From: Chloropicon primus
Lineage: Eukaryota > Chlorophyta > Chloropicophyceae > Chloropicales > Chloropicaceae
Direction: 5' to 3'
Assembly: GCA_023205875.1 (NCBI GenBank)
Contig: CP060772.1
Coordinates: forward strand, 1-64,000
DNA: 64,000 bases
Position numbers and translations under genes: made by a program. Below are positions 37,976 to 50,100 of this stretch, in pieces. Position 1 is the stretch's first letter. Every line of letters starts with the position of its first letter. A model generated the notes under the pieces. That model did not search any database, was not told the origin of the DNA, and saw only the letters and a program-made list of their open reading frames with translations.

Positions 37976-39274
37976 ATGTCTGCGAAGGTTGGGTTGCCTG
38001 GAGCGAGAGGCGTTGCGGTGGGTGGAGGGCACTGGGTTCGTTCCCGTAGCAGCGGCGACCGCCTGAGAGGAGCGAGCCTGGCGAGGGAGTGCCTCGCGGT
38101 CGGAGGCAGGAGGGTCCAGGGGTGCGGGAGAGGGAAGAGCTTCTTGTGCATCGGGAGCCGGAACGTCCATCTCGTGTGGTCCGGGGCGTTCAACGGGGCG
38201 CAGAGCTTGAGGGGTGGCGAGGTGGAGGACGAGAACGAGAGGTACGACAGGCTGGCGGAGGTGTTCGCGAACCGAGAGGAGGCCGCCTGGGAGCGCTTGA
38301 TGGCGCAGAGCAGGCGGTGGGACGGGATGCGCGAGGGGTTCTTCAGGAGGCTCAGGGAAAGGGGCGAGGAGGAGGAGGGCGAACTCCTGGGCCGCCTCGA
38401 GGAAGCGAATGAGAGGTACGCGAGGAAGAAGGAAATCTTCGACAAGCTGACCGAGGCCTCGGACTTCGACCTTGAGGGCCTGGTGGCCCTTTACGGCGAG
38501 AGGTTGGACCAGGAGTTCTTCGACTTCTGCCGGGACGTCATCCTGTCGTACAAGAGCGAGAAGGACGAGCAGGAGAGGTTGGCCAACTCCATGTCCGCGG
38601 TGATCACCCTGAGGGAAGCACAGGTCGACCTGGAGGACGACGCGGAGGCCTTGCAAAAGGCCTCGGAGCAGCTGGGAAAGATCCTTGAGTCCGCGTCCCT
38701 GGAGGAGGCCGAGAAGCAGATCGACGGCCTGCTGGAGACGGGTGGGATGGATCCGGCTCTGATGATGATGATGGCAAAGGCCTGGGCGGGAGCAAAGGAG
38801 TCGAGCATGATGAAGGAGGAGGCAAAGGACGTGATGTTCCACTTGTACAACAAGGCCAGGGACGGCTTGACCGAGCAGCAGCCCACGGAGTTCAAGATCT
38901 TGAAGTTCGTGGTGTCCCAGCCCACCGCCAGGGAACGGAGGGACGCCCTTGAGGCCGCGTTCACGCCGGGGCTGAACTACGAGTCTGGGGACACGGAGTA
39001 CCTCTCGACGACGCCCGAGAAGCTCCTGAAGACCGTGGACACGGTGCTCAGCACGTACGAGCTGCAGAGGATGAAGTACAACCTGAACCCGATGGCTCCC
39101 GCGCAGGCGTTGAAGACGAGGGAGGGCGAGCTCACGGGGAGCGAGGTCTTCGTCGGCATGCAGCAGGAGGCCCAGAGGCTTCCCGGGAGCAACGTGATCG
39201 AGGACCTGCGGGAGATCAAGGTCATGATCATGCGAGACTTCATGACGGGGCAATCGGACATCCTCATCCCCTAG
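37976..39274 (+). CDS. Plastid-targeted protein of the At4g37920 type
   Basis: The ATG at 37976 gives 432 residues. The first 60 or so are Arg/Ser/Gly-rich with few acidic residues (SAKVGLPGARGVAVGGGHWV), typical of an algal plastid transit peptide. The mature part is helical and charged. The blocks AKAWAGAKESSMMKEEAKDV, EFKILKFVVS and AAFTPGLNYESGDTEYLSTT followed by PEKLL match the plant family of Arabidopsis At4g37920, a stromal protein of unclear role. No introns. A preceding open frame to 37946 lacks an ATG. The function is not known even in plants, so only the family and location are proposed. Confidence 0.72.
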   Translation: MSAKVGLPGARGVAVGGGHWVRSRSSGDRLRGASLARECLAVGGRRVQGCGRGKSFLCIGSRNVHLVWSGAFNGAQSLRGGEVEDENERYDRLAEVFANREEAAWERLMAQSRRWDGMREGFFRRLRERGEEEEGELLGRLEEANERYARKKEIFDKLTEASDFDLEGLVALYGERLDQEFFDFCRDVILSYKSEKDEQERLANSMSAVITLREAQVDLEDDAEALQKASEQLGKILESASLEEAEKQIDGLLETGGMDPALMMMMAKAWAGAKESSMMKEEAKDVMFHLYNKARDGLTEQQPTEFKILKFVVSQPTARERRDALEAAFTPGLNYESGDTEYLSTTPEKLLKTVDTVLSTYELQRMKYNLNPMAPAQALKTREGELTGSEVFVGMQQEAQRLPGSNVIEDLREIKVMIMRDFMTGQSDILIP

Positions 39275-41124
39275 TACAAGGAGGTTAGTGCATGTGGAAT
39301 TGCATACTAGATATCTATAAGGCAGAGAAAGTATAACACAATTATATTGTGCTTTGGAAACGGAGTCCTCATCAAAACACCCTGGATGCAAAGAGGGAGG
39401 AGGGAGGAGCACGCTCATTCCTCCTCCATCCTGATCCTGATCCTGATCCTGATCCTGATCCTCATCGAGTGAGACGCCTGAGCCTCCTGGTTCCCACCAA
39501 GTTTTCCCACAACATTTCCTCTTTTGAATCCCAGAGTAAGCCTCTTTATACGATACGCAACTATAGCAAACTCTAGTTTGAAACAAACTCGAGTGTTGTT
39601 AGATTCTTCTTTGTTTGACTTGCTCTCATGCCAGGTTGGCTTGTGAACCACTCGTTGCTCGCTCTCTTCTTCTCCCTCTCTTCCCTTCGTTAAAAACTCC
39701 TGTTAACCCTAACCCTCAGGCCCTGCCCTCACGTGGGGGGCTTTCCTCTCGGCCAATCAAAACCCAGAAACGGGATCTCCTCCTCTTTCGCCCACGAGAC
39801 GAATTGTGGAACAGCAAGGGAAACCAAAAAAAAAAACTCCACTCCAAGACAAACTCCACAATTCAAACAAAAAAATGGCAAGCAAGCTCTTCTCCTTTAA
39901 CTACGGGTTGGCACTCCTCCATGAAAAGGTTCCTCCCTTTTCGTGTAGAAAGGCAATGTTACGTTGGGTTGGCACCGGGAGAGATGTTCCCGTGACCTCC
40001 TCCTCCTTCCTTCCTTCGACAGGAGGAGGAGGCTCCTCCTCTCCCTCTCTCTCTCCTCTCCGCTTTCCTCCTTCCTGTTCCCGTTGCCTCCCTCTCCGCG
40101 GTGTTGTCTCCACACAACACCGCAATTCTACACTTGCTGTATTACGGCGCGACGCTGCTGCCTTGTCTTGTGCTCGTCCCTCTTGCAATCCCTTCCTTAA
40201 TCCCTTCGTCCCCTTGGTCCCACCCCAGCACCAGTTGTCTTCTTCTTGTCGAAGATGATGCCTTCGATTACCCGTATGAAAAAAAACACAAAGTCTTCCC
40301 GTTTTTGACGGCGAAAGAAAGAGAAAGTCTCCAGTCCTGGGTCCGATCCCTCTTCCTCTTCCTCTTTCTCTTCTCTTCTCTCTTCGCTTCTCTCTTCGCT
40401 TCTCTGCGCGCTTCTCTTCACCGCTCGTAGACGCCGCGTCCACGAACAAGCTTGAATTAGTTTCCAAGCGGAGGTGGGGTACGCGTGAGAAGAGGGGGGA
40501 AGGCGTCATGTCGCCGCTCACAAGCGCCTAGGAAGAAAGACCCGAGGGCTTGGTGCTTGGCGAGTGCGCGTCATAACAGGACGGACGCCGCACAAAAAAA
40601 ACATAAATCAATTAGATACCAAACAAAAAAAGAAAAAAGGTAAGACGCACGACAACCGGTCATGCCCAAGATCTTGGCAACTACTCTCTCTCGCGCGCGC
40701 GCTCTCTCTCTCCATCGAAAAGGCAAGGCCGAGAAAGAGGTGAACGAGCACCAGTCGACGGCGTGGCGCGGGCAATTCGGAATGAGGAACGCATACACGG
40801 CATTACGTTCAAGTCGCTTTCAATGCGTGCGTGCGTGCGAAACAAGAACCATTCCAGGGCAGCCGTGGGCCGCGTTCCATGGACCATGAAGGAAAAGAAA
40901 AGAAAAGAAAAAGTTTTTCTAAAAACCTTTCCTTTCCTTCCTGCCTTGCCGAGGCCCGGGAGGAGCAATGAACTGGATCGATTGGATCGAAGGAAGCTGA
41001 CGCAAAAGTTTGGTTCTTTCTTCGTTCGTTCTCTTTGACACAAAGTTTTTCAGGAGGGAAGACCAATTTGCTGCAAAGGTCCTGGCTTTGGGAGCAGGAC
41101 GCTTGAAAAACTTTTTCACAGACA
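39275..41124. other. Upstream region of the giant surface protein gene
   Basis: 1.85 kb. A (GATCCT)n run lies at about 39427-39467. Two CCCTAA units stand at about 39702-39716, a small telomere-like trace. A frame starting with a good ATG context at 39873 (MASKLFSFNYGLALLHEKVP, 128 residues) has no relatives I know and turns low complexity, so it is not called. CT-rich sequence fills 40035-40100 and 40350-40420. The 5' untranslated region and promoter of the giant gene are expected near the right end. Confidence 0.4.
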
Positions 41125-44100
41125 ATGTTTGCGAGAAGCATGATGAAAGCCAGCGCGGTGCTGGCTCTCCTCTTGTTCGTGGTTTCCACGATACAAGCGA
41201 CAGGTAGGTTTATTTTTTTTTTTCTTTTTTTTTTTATTGACACGAAGACTCTTCTTCGTTTCGTTTCAAGCCTTCGCGCATGTCAATGGAGTATACGTCT
41301 ACAATGTTTCGCCCCAGTCTGGACCGACTTCGGGAGGCACCAAGGTAAGTGTTCTTTGGCTTTGGACAAGAAGGAAAACCAAAAGTCTTTCCTTTCCTTT
41401 CCTTGCCTTGGAAAAGGAAGTTCCCTGCTCTTTTGTGTCTGTTGCTCTGCTGCGTTGGAGGATTCTTTTTGCTGACTGACTGACTTTTTTTTTTCGTTTT
41501 CCTTCCTCTGTCTCCGTCTCTGTCTTCTTACCCTCCTTACCCTCGTAACCCACCAGGTGACCCTGACGGTGAAAGGCGGAGCGTTGCCAGAGACGGATCA
41601 ATACTACTTTTGCAAGTTCGGGGATCAGCCAGTGATCGCCGAGCACTACACAATCGACGGAGGGGTTGGCACCTTTGTGTGCATCACTCCGGAGACTGCC
41701 ACAACCAAGCAGGTTGACGTGACCTTTAGTATCGATGGAGTCGCGTACACCAAACCCGCCAAGAAGCAGTTTGCTTTCCACAAACCTTTGGTTATGGAGA
41801 ATATCTCTCCTTCCGTGGGTAGCATTGGAGGCGGAACGAGCGTTCTCGTGAGCTTGGATGGCGAGGTTGTGAGCAGGAAGACCGACGGGGGTATCCTGAA
41901 GCCAACTTGTAACTTTGCTGGCATGAAGAGTAGGGGAACTCTGATCTCAAGCCCGGAGGGCTCGAGTATTTCCTGTACCGTGCCTTCGATTTACACGTTG
42001 GGCCACACCGACTTGTCCGTGTCCCTCAACGGAGTGGACTACTCGGAAAACACGGGCAACTTTACGATTGTGCTCACAGAAGAATACAATGACGTGGTGA
42101 CCAAGGTGACCACTCACGCCATGGCCGGCGACCCAGTCTTCCACGTGAATGGCACGTCGGAGACAGGGGAGTTCTATGGGTTCTTCGACATGAAGTTCTA
42201 CGACTTTTACGGTTTCTACGGCCCAAGCAAGGACGTGGCCTACATGGAGAGGACCAGTGAGGTCTGTATGGTGGCCGTGTCCCCGTCCGTGGGACCCAGC
42301 TCAGGAGGCACCGTTGTGACGGTCAAGCTGGCAGGAGTCATCCCAGAGGGACAGGAGACGTTCTTCTGCAAGTTCGGAGAGAAGGTCGTCCTGGCGGACT
42401 CCTTCTATTACACCGAGGAGCTCTCGCCTGCTATTGTGTGCACGGCTCCAGACTTCGGAAGCGGATCCGCCGCCGTGGAGTTGAAGATTTCCTTCGACGG
42501 AATCACCTACACCAAGTCGGGATCTGCCTTCTACTACCACGATGACATCAAGATCGATAACATCTTGCCAAGCATGGGAACCCACATGGGTGGCACCACT
42601 GTTGGTGTCAGGCTGGGAAAGAGCCCAATGCCTTCCTCCTTCGAGGTCGGCCTTACGACCGTTCCCGCGCTTTGCAAGTTCGACACCATGGAAGTCCAAG
42701 GGCAGTACGTGGTTACCAACGACGGACCTGCTGTGGTTTGCAAGACCCCCGGAGCCGACCTTGGAGTGGTGAACGTGAAGATTGCTTTGGATGGCCAGCA
42801 CTACTCTTCGGACTCTGTGGCCTTTACCTTCTCCCTGGACCCAGATGAGATCAACCCTGATCACAGGATGGAAGTCTCCAGGTACCTGGTCGAGGTCGAG
42901 GGAGAGATGACCGCGTTCAAGAACGAGTCTTTCTACTCGTACGACAGCGAGATGGGAGTCGGCGCTGGTGCAACCGAGGAGGCGAGGAGGGAGCTCAGCT
43001 TCTACGAGTTTTACGCGTTTTACGACTTGGGAGCCGTGCCATTCGAGGGCCAGAAGTACAAGGCCGGAGAGATCCAGAAGGTGTTTGACTACCTTCCTTT
43101 CTCCCCTGACTACTGTTTGTTCTTCAATGTGGGACCGGACACCAGTCTTGAGAAGCTTGAGATCGAGGGGGGAAGCCTTTTCCCTGCGTTCGATCCACAG
43201 ACCTTTGTGTACGTGACCTCGGTCGTCAAGGAGCAGACTTGCATGAACGTGACGGCGTTCCCTACCGACAAGAACGTGAGATCCGTGACCGTTGGCGGCC
43301 ACAAGATCGCGTTGGACAGCACCTCCCATTGCCTTCCTTTGGCCGTGGGCGAGAACCTGGTGGACGTCGTTGTTACCGGACAGGACGGTCAGACCACGAG
43401 GACCTACTCCATTGTTGCTGTGAGGCTCCAGGGAACCAAGTCTGGTCTGGAGGACCTCGTCGTCATGGATACCACCACGAACACGCCAATGGACACCTCG
43501 TTCTTCAACACTTCGATCTTGAACTACGTCGTGAACGTTGGCATTGACGTCAAGGAGGTGATCTTGACGCCAGTCCCACAGGACGTCGATGCCTTGGTGA
43601 CCGTCGTCGTGAACGGACAGGTCACGTACTTCGGAAACCAGGCCGTGAAGACTCCTTTGAGCGCCGGAAGCAACCTCTTCGAGGTTACGGTCGAGGCGGA
43701 GGACGGAGTCAAGAAGACTGTGTACACCTTTGACCTTCAGAGGGAGGGAACCGATCTTCTTTCCATGCAGATCTTCAGCGATGCCGCTGGTACCACTCCA
43801 ATTCCAGTCTCTCCGGGTTTCAACCCTGCGACGACTGTGTACACGGCCCAGGCCGGACCCATCGACGTCAAGTTCTTCATTAAGCTTGGACTCGCCCCGT
43901 CCGCCACCGCCGAGATCGCGTACGACATCGGAGCCACCAGCTTCAGCTGCGCCGGGGGGAACCAGGAGGGAGTGACCAAGAACATCAAGAACCTCGACCA
44001 GATCGAGTTCTGTAACCCTCCAGGTACGAACACGATGACGATCACCGTCAAGTACCAGTCGCTTTCGACCACTTACACGGTCTCCGTGAAGAGAACCTCG

Positions 44101-47100
44101 GCTGCTGCTCAGTTGCAGACCGTGGTCAACTCGGCGGGTAACTTCTACCCACCTTTTGACCCAAATGTCTACAGCTACGAGTTGGTCGTGAAGCACACCA
44201 CGAGTGCCTTCACCTTGACCCCAACTGTTGCGCCTGGCGCCAAGACCACCATGACCGTGTCTTACGGAGGATCCAGCTTCAGCCTTTCGAGTGGAACGGC
44301 GACCTCCACGATTGCCACGGATGCTTGCGGTCTGAACGACGTTGTCAAGATCGTCGTGACTGCTGAGGATGGCGTGTCAACGGTGACTTACACCATTCAG
44401 ACCGTCAAGCTTGCCGAGGGCATCCATTCTCAGCTCGCTAACTTCCTCATGGTGAACACCACCGCGGGTGCCGTGGTTCCTGTCTTCCAGCCAAGCACCG
44501 GAACTTACCTCGTGGACGTTCTCAGATCCCACAAGAACGGCAACGACCTTAGCGTTGGAACCGACCCTGTTGAGGTGACCTTCACGTGGAATGCCCCTCA
44601 GACTTACACCAGCTACGGCAACTTCAAGGGTTTCACCAAGAAGATTACCCTCGGAAACACTGTCGTGGACTTTGCGGACAGCAACACCGTCATCACCCCA
44701 TTCAGCGCTTCTGTGATTCACGACGATGCTACTGGAGCTTTGACTGCGGCCAGCTTGACCAAGTCATACGCCATTGTCAAGGGACAGAGGAACGAGGTGG
44801 AGATGCTGGTCGAGTCCTGTGATGGAAGGACCAACACCACGTACTCGTTCGACATTTTCAGGGGTATGGGAAGCGTCGCTGACATGTGCAACCTGGTCCC
44901 ATCCGCGGGTGCCTTTGACACCGCGTTCGACAAGGCCGACACCTTGTACAAGATCAACGTCGCGGGAGATGCCTCCAGCGTTGGGTTCACTCCAACCAAG
45001 TGCGACTCTTTCGCCAAGATCGAGGCTGGAGCCTGCGCTTCCTCTAACAGGGTTCCATGGACCAGCGGGCAGTTGTACACCAAGGCCTTGAGCACCGACT
45101 TCACTCAGGAGCAGATTTCCACCGCGGAGTTCTGCGTGACTTCTGAGAACGGCTTGGTGAAGAAGACCTACAGTGTCACCATCACCAGGCCTCTCAGCTC
45201 TGAGGCTCTTCTCAAGTCCTTGTCTGTCAGCCTCGTCAAGTGGGACGGATCTGAGACCACCACTGCTTACACGAGCACTCCGACTCCAATCGCCAAGACC
45301 GCGGCGATCTCCGGAACGTTCGAGGATGCCTACTTCCATGTGAAGGCCACGGCGACTATTGCCACCGCGGTCTTGACCATGGAGTACGCCGGCGTGACCT
45401 ACAACCTCGTCGGAGGTGCGAACAGTGCCGTTGTTCCAGGAGCCGCGGGATGCGTTGCCCCAAGCTTGTACTATTGCGATGACGGCATCAACACCATGTG
45501 CCCTGAGATGAACTTTGGGGCCAACGTGGTTACCGTGAAGGTGACCTCGCAGGACGGTGTCAACTCGGCCTCCTATGTGCTGACCCTCACCCGTCCGGCG
45601 ATCACTTATGCGTCCGCCATCGACAACGTGTTTTTGATGGGTCATCCTATCTTGGGCCTGACCGAGCTCACCGCCGCGAGTGGCCTGACTGAGAGCACCA
45701 TCACCACCAACTTCGCTGCCATTGGTCTGCAGACCGCCGCGGTCAGCAAGTACGGAGCTTTCGTCTCCCAGGAGCAGATTTACACCGCTTTGGCGGGACT
45801 GAGCCAGCTTCCAGCCGCGCCGACGAACGCGGACGCCAGGTTCAGGGCCGTGGCTTCTCCACGTGTCCAATTCTTGAACGACATTGCGGACAAGATGGTT
45901 GCCGCGAACACTTTGGTCGACAGGGTCTCCTCTGGTTACACCTTTGGAGCCGCCTCTACGACTACTCTTGGAACCACGGCGGCCGACTCCTCCCCGAGGG
46001 TGTACGTCCAGCCGCTGTTCAAGAACCCATACCAGTCCATCAAGGTGGAGGGCGTGTCCGTCAGCCCAGGTTGTGGTCTGAGCCTTGAGGCCGACTTCGG
46101 TGCCAACGACTACAAGGTCGAGGTCTTTGACGCCAGTTTGACCGAGTTGAGCCAGTACAACGTCACTGTGAACAGGCCATACTTGCCAGAGGCTCTCTTG
46201 CAGAGCTACGTCTCCACGATTGCTCTTGACCAGACCTTTGTGGACACCACGTTCACTTACAGCACTACGGTCGCTGATACCGAGGATGAGGTGACCTTGT
46301 CCTTCAACAAGTACGACGCTACCTCCTCTGTGAAGGCCATGCTGTACTACGACGGTGTCTTGCAGTCGACCGTGCTCGCTACCAGTGCCACCAAGTTCGC
46401 TCTCTCCCCATTCGGACAGACGACTGTTGTTGCGCTGGTGCAGACCGCTGATGGAACCGACGGAGGAATGTATTCCTTCGCCTTCAACAAGTTCCCAACC
46501 ATTCTCAAGTCGCTGACCGCGACTCTTGCTGATGCTACGCCAGTTGCCTTCACTCCAGCCTTCGTGGACCCATCCACTACCGCTGTCCAGACCGTGCAGA
46601 CCTCCTATGTTGTCTCTGAGCTCACCGTGGCCTCGATCCTGGTGAGCGCCACGCCTTTGGACGCCGCCGCCACCGTAGCGGTCAAGGTTGGAACCACCGC
46701 GCTGACCGCCGTCAACGGGGCTTACACCGTGGACTTGGCCGCCGACGAAGTGGTTGTCACCGTGACCGTGACCGGATCCGATGGTGTTGCCGTCAGAGTC
46801 TATACTTTGACTGTCACCAAGGAGCTCAAGAACGCCGCTGCTGCTCAGTCTTACGTCGCCTTCACTGAGAAGGGACTTAGCACCACCTTTGGCGCTGGAA
46901 CGGCTTACATCCCAGTGAGGGGTAAGACCGCGGGAGGCAAGGATGCTTTGACTGGAAACTTCACTTGTAAGGTGACCGGAGATGCGACCACCTTTGACCA
47001 GACTTTCAACTCCGTGTTCATGTCTGCTGGAAACTTCGAGGTTCCCCTCAAGACCGCAACTATCGCTGGAACTTACAGCTATACTTGTTCCTTGGGAGGC

Positions 47101-50100
47101 GTTGCCATCGGCCAGAGCACTGGCAAGATCACCATCATCGGAGGGACCTTGGGCTCCAAGTCCATCCTGTCTCTCGTCTCTACGCAGGCGGTTAGAGGCT
47201 CGGTCGTTGAGTTCAAGATCAGGACCAAGGATGACTACGGTAACAACGTCGACACTGTTGTGCAGTCCACTCAGTTCACTGTGACCGTGACCCAGGTTGA
47301 CGGAGGAGTCGCCATGGCGACCGCCTTCAACACCACCCAGACTGCTGGCGGTGCCATCAACTGGCACTTCACTCCAACCCTTGCCTACAGTGGCATGTAC
47401 AAGGTCACGATCACTGTGCTCGTTGGCGGGCTTGACACTGAGATCATCGGGTCCGGCTTCTTGCTCGGCACCACGATCCCAGTGACGGCTGCTTCCGGAT
47501 GGCAGGTGGTATACTCCCCTGCCTACCTTGCTGGGGGCGGGCAGAACGTCGTTGTCCAGCCTAAGGCTGGAGTCGTGGCGGTCAAGGAGCAGGTGATTCT
47601 TGCGAGCATGACTGGTGTCACCAGAAACAACGCTGCTTTCACCAAGACTTTCAGTTGCGCCGGCAGGGCCACTGTTCAGTGCACGATTCCTTTGGGCTTG
47701 ACCGTGACCGGTAACTACACTCTGACCGTGAAGATCGGAGAGGCCTTGGTTGGAGACCAGACCTACGGCATCAAGGTGACCGGAGGTGCCCCTGATTTGA
47801 CCAAGACCCTCTTGGTGTTCCCAACGACTGCCAACGCTGGCACGCCATTTGATGTGAAGATGAGCCTTGTTGACTTGTACGACAACCCAGCTGCCTCGAG
47901 CTTGATCGACGCCACCCAGATCAGCGTCGCTTTCACTCAGGGCGCTTCCACGGTTGTTCCTACCGCTGTCGCTTCATCTTGTTACTTCTACAACTGCGAG
48001 TACGTCGTCACCAGCAAGTTGACTGTCTTCGGACCATGGAAGGCTCAGGCCTCTTACACGGGTTCTCCTGTGGGCGTTTCGAAGACCATCAACGTCGTTG
48101 CCGGCGCTGCTGTGGCTTCCAAGACCTCTGTGACCATTTTGCAGCCAACCCTTACCGCTGGTTTGCCTCTGGCCCTCACCGCGGTGCCAAAGGATGGATT
48201 TGGTAACACCATCAAGGTGACCGACCTCCCAGCCGAGGACCAGGTGTTCGAGGCCGTGATCTTGTCGGACGTTCTCGCCAAGACGACCACCTTTGCCGTC
48301 TCCGGAGACGTTTTCACCGCGAACCTCGTGATCACCAAGATCGGAACCTTCAACGTCATCTTCAAGCTCGGAGGCTCGACTGCTTTCCAGTACGCGATCG
48401 CTGTCACCGTTGGAGCTGTTGACCCAACCAAGACCAAGGTTGCTCCTCCTACGACCTCGGTCGCGGGTGTGGAGACCGGTTTCACCGTCTCGTTCGCTGA
48501 TGCGTTCGAGAACGCGATCGTTCCTGATCTGAGCGTCATCTCCTTCGCTGGTTCCACCATCACCAAGAGGGCCGTCGCGGGAGAGGGAACCGTGAGTTCT
48601 CCCTTCGTTCCTGCAGTCGCCACAACGACTTCTGGAGCGTACATGAAGTTCGTGCCTTTCGTCAGCGGATCGTACCAGTTGAACCTGCAGGTTGATGGTG
48701 TTGCTGTTCCAAATACCGACTTTATGACTGTGCAGCCGGGCAGCCCAAGTGCCGACCTTTCTGTAGTCAGCGGTAACGTTCTTGGTGCCACCGCCGGCGT
48801 CGCTGAGACTGCCTTCGTGACTGTTCTGGATTCCTTCAGTAACACTCACGTCACTGGTCTTCTCGACGTCCAGGCTCTGATTCAGCTTACCCCTGCTAGC
48901 GGAGTCCCAACCGTGATCCCAGCAACGAGCGCTTGGGATGCCGCCACCAAGTCTTACAAGGTCAGCTACACTGCCAACGCGATCGGTTCCTTGCTTGTTT
49001 CCGTTTCTGTGGAGGGCGTTTTCCTGAAGAAGGGATTGACGACCGTGGTGACCCCTGGTCCAATCAGCGCCCTCACCTCTGCCGTTTCTGGTGACATCGT
49101 GATCGTCAAGGGTCAGACCGGAACTCTGAAGGTCTCCGCCAAGGATGCCTTCGGCAACGTCTTGACGACTGGTGGTGCTCCTTTGGCTGCACAGAAGGTC
49201 ATGGCGACCGGTGATCCTGCGGACCACTTGGCCGCGGTCTTCGTGACGGACAACCTGGATGGTACTTACAGCATCCCTTACACGTTTGCCCAGGCCGGTA
49301 CCGGTAAGGTCAAGATCTCTTTGGTCGACTTGGCCACGGGAACAGAGACCGAGCTCACCGAGTCTCCTTCCATCGAGATCAAGGCCTCCTCGGGCGTCTT
49401 CAGCCTCACCGGCTCGACCCTCGTCGCCGGAGCCACGGCTTCCACGACCGCCGATAAGACTGGATCTGTCGTGGTCACCGCTAGGGACGACCAGGGCGTT
49501 GCCATGGGAGCTGGTGGACTTCAGTGGTCCATGCAGGCCGTGGACAGCATCACGAGCGTGGCTCTTCCAAAGAGCGCTTTCACGTACTCCTTCGTGGATG
49601 CCGGAACCGGTGAGTATACCTTCACCTTCGCGATCAACGAGGCGGGAACCTACACCGTGACTGTTGCGAACACCCCAACGTTCGACACCACCTTCACCGC
49701 TGAGCAGGTTCTTGGCACCTTCTCCAGCACCATTACAGCTGGAGCTGCGTTTGCTCAGAACACCTTGTTCGACGCCGCGGGATCCGGATACACGGGACCC
49801 GTCGTCCTTGACGCTGGCGTGTCGGCCACTTTCCACTTCGACTTGTACGATCAGAACAACAACAAGTTGGGCTTGGCCGCGACTGAGCAGGCTCTTGCTG
49901 GAATCACCGCTAACTTCATGCAGGCTGGCGTCAAGACTCCATTGGCCGTGTCCTTTGTGACCGGCGTTGGTGCTGTTGCCACTGGGCATTCCACCTTCGC
50001 TGTCGTGGGAGACGTCCACGTCTCTGTCAACGACGTGAGCAAGAGCATCGTGGCTTTTGATGTCAACCCAGGAGCAGTCTCCACCATGTTGGTCTTCGAC

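Noticed and set aside
39873-40258. Possible 128-residue protein upstream of the giant gene
   Set aside because: The ATG context is fair, but the product becomes Ser/Pro/Arg low complexity and resembles nothing known. Not enough support.
42301-44196. 631-codon minus-strand frame
   Set aside because: Shadow of the giant gene, same reasons as the others.
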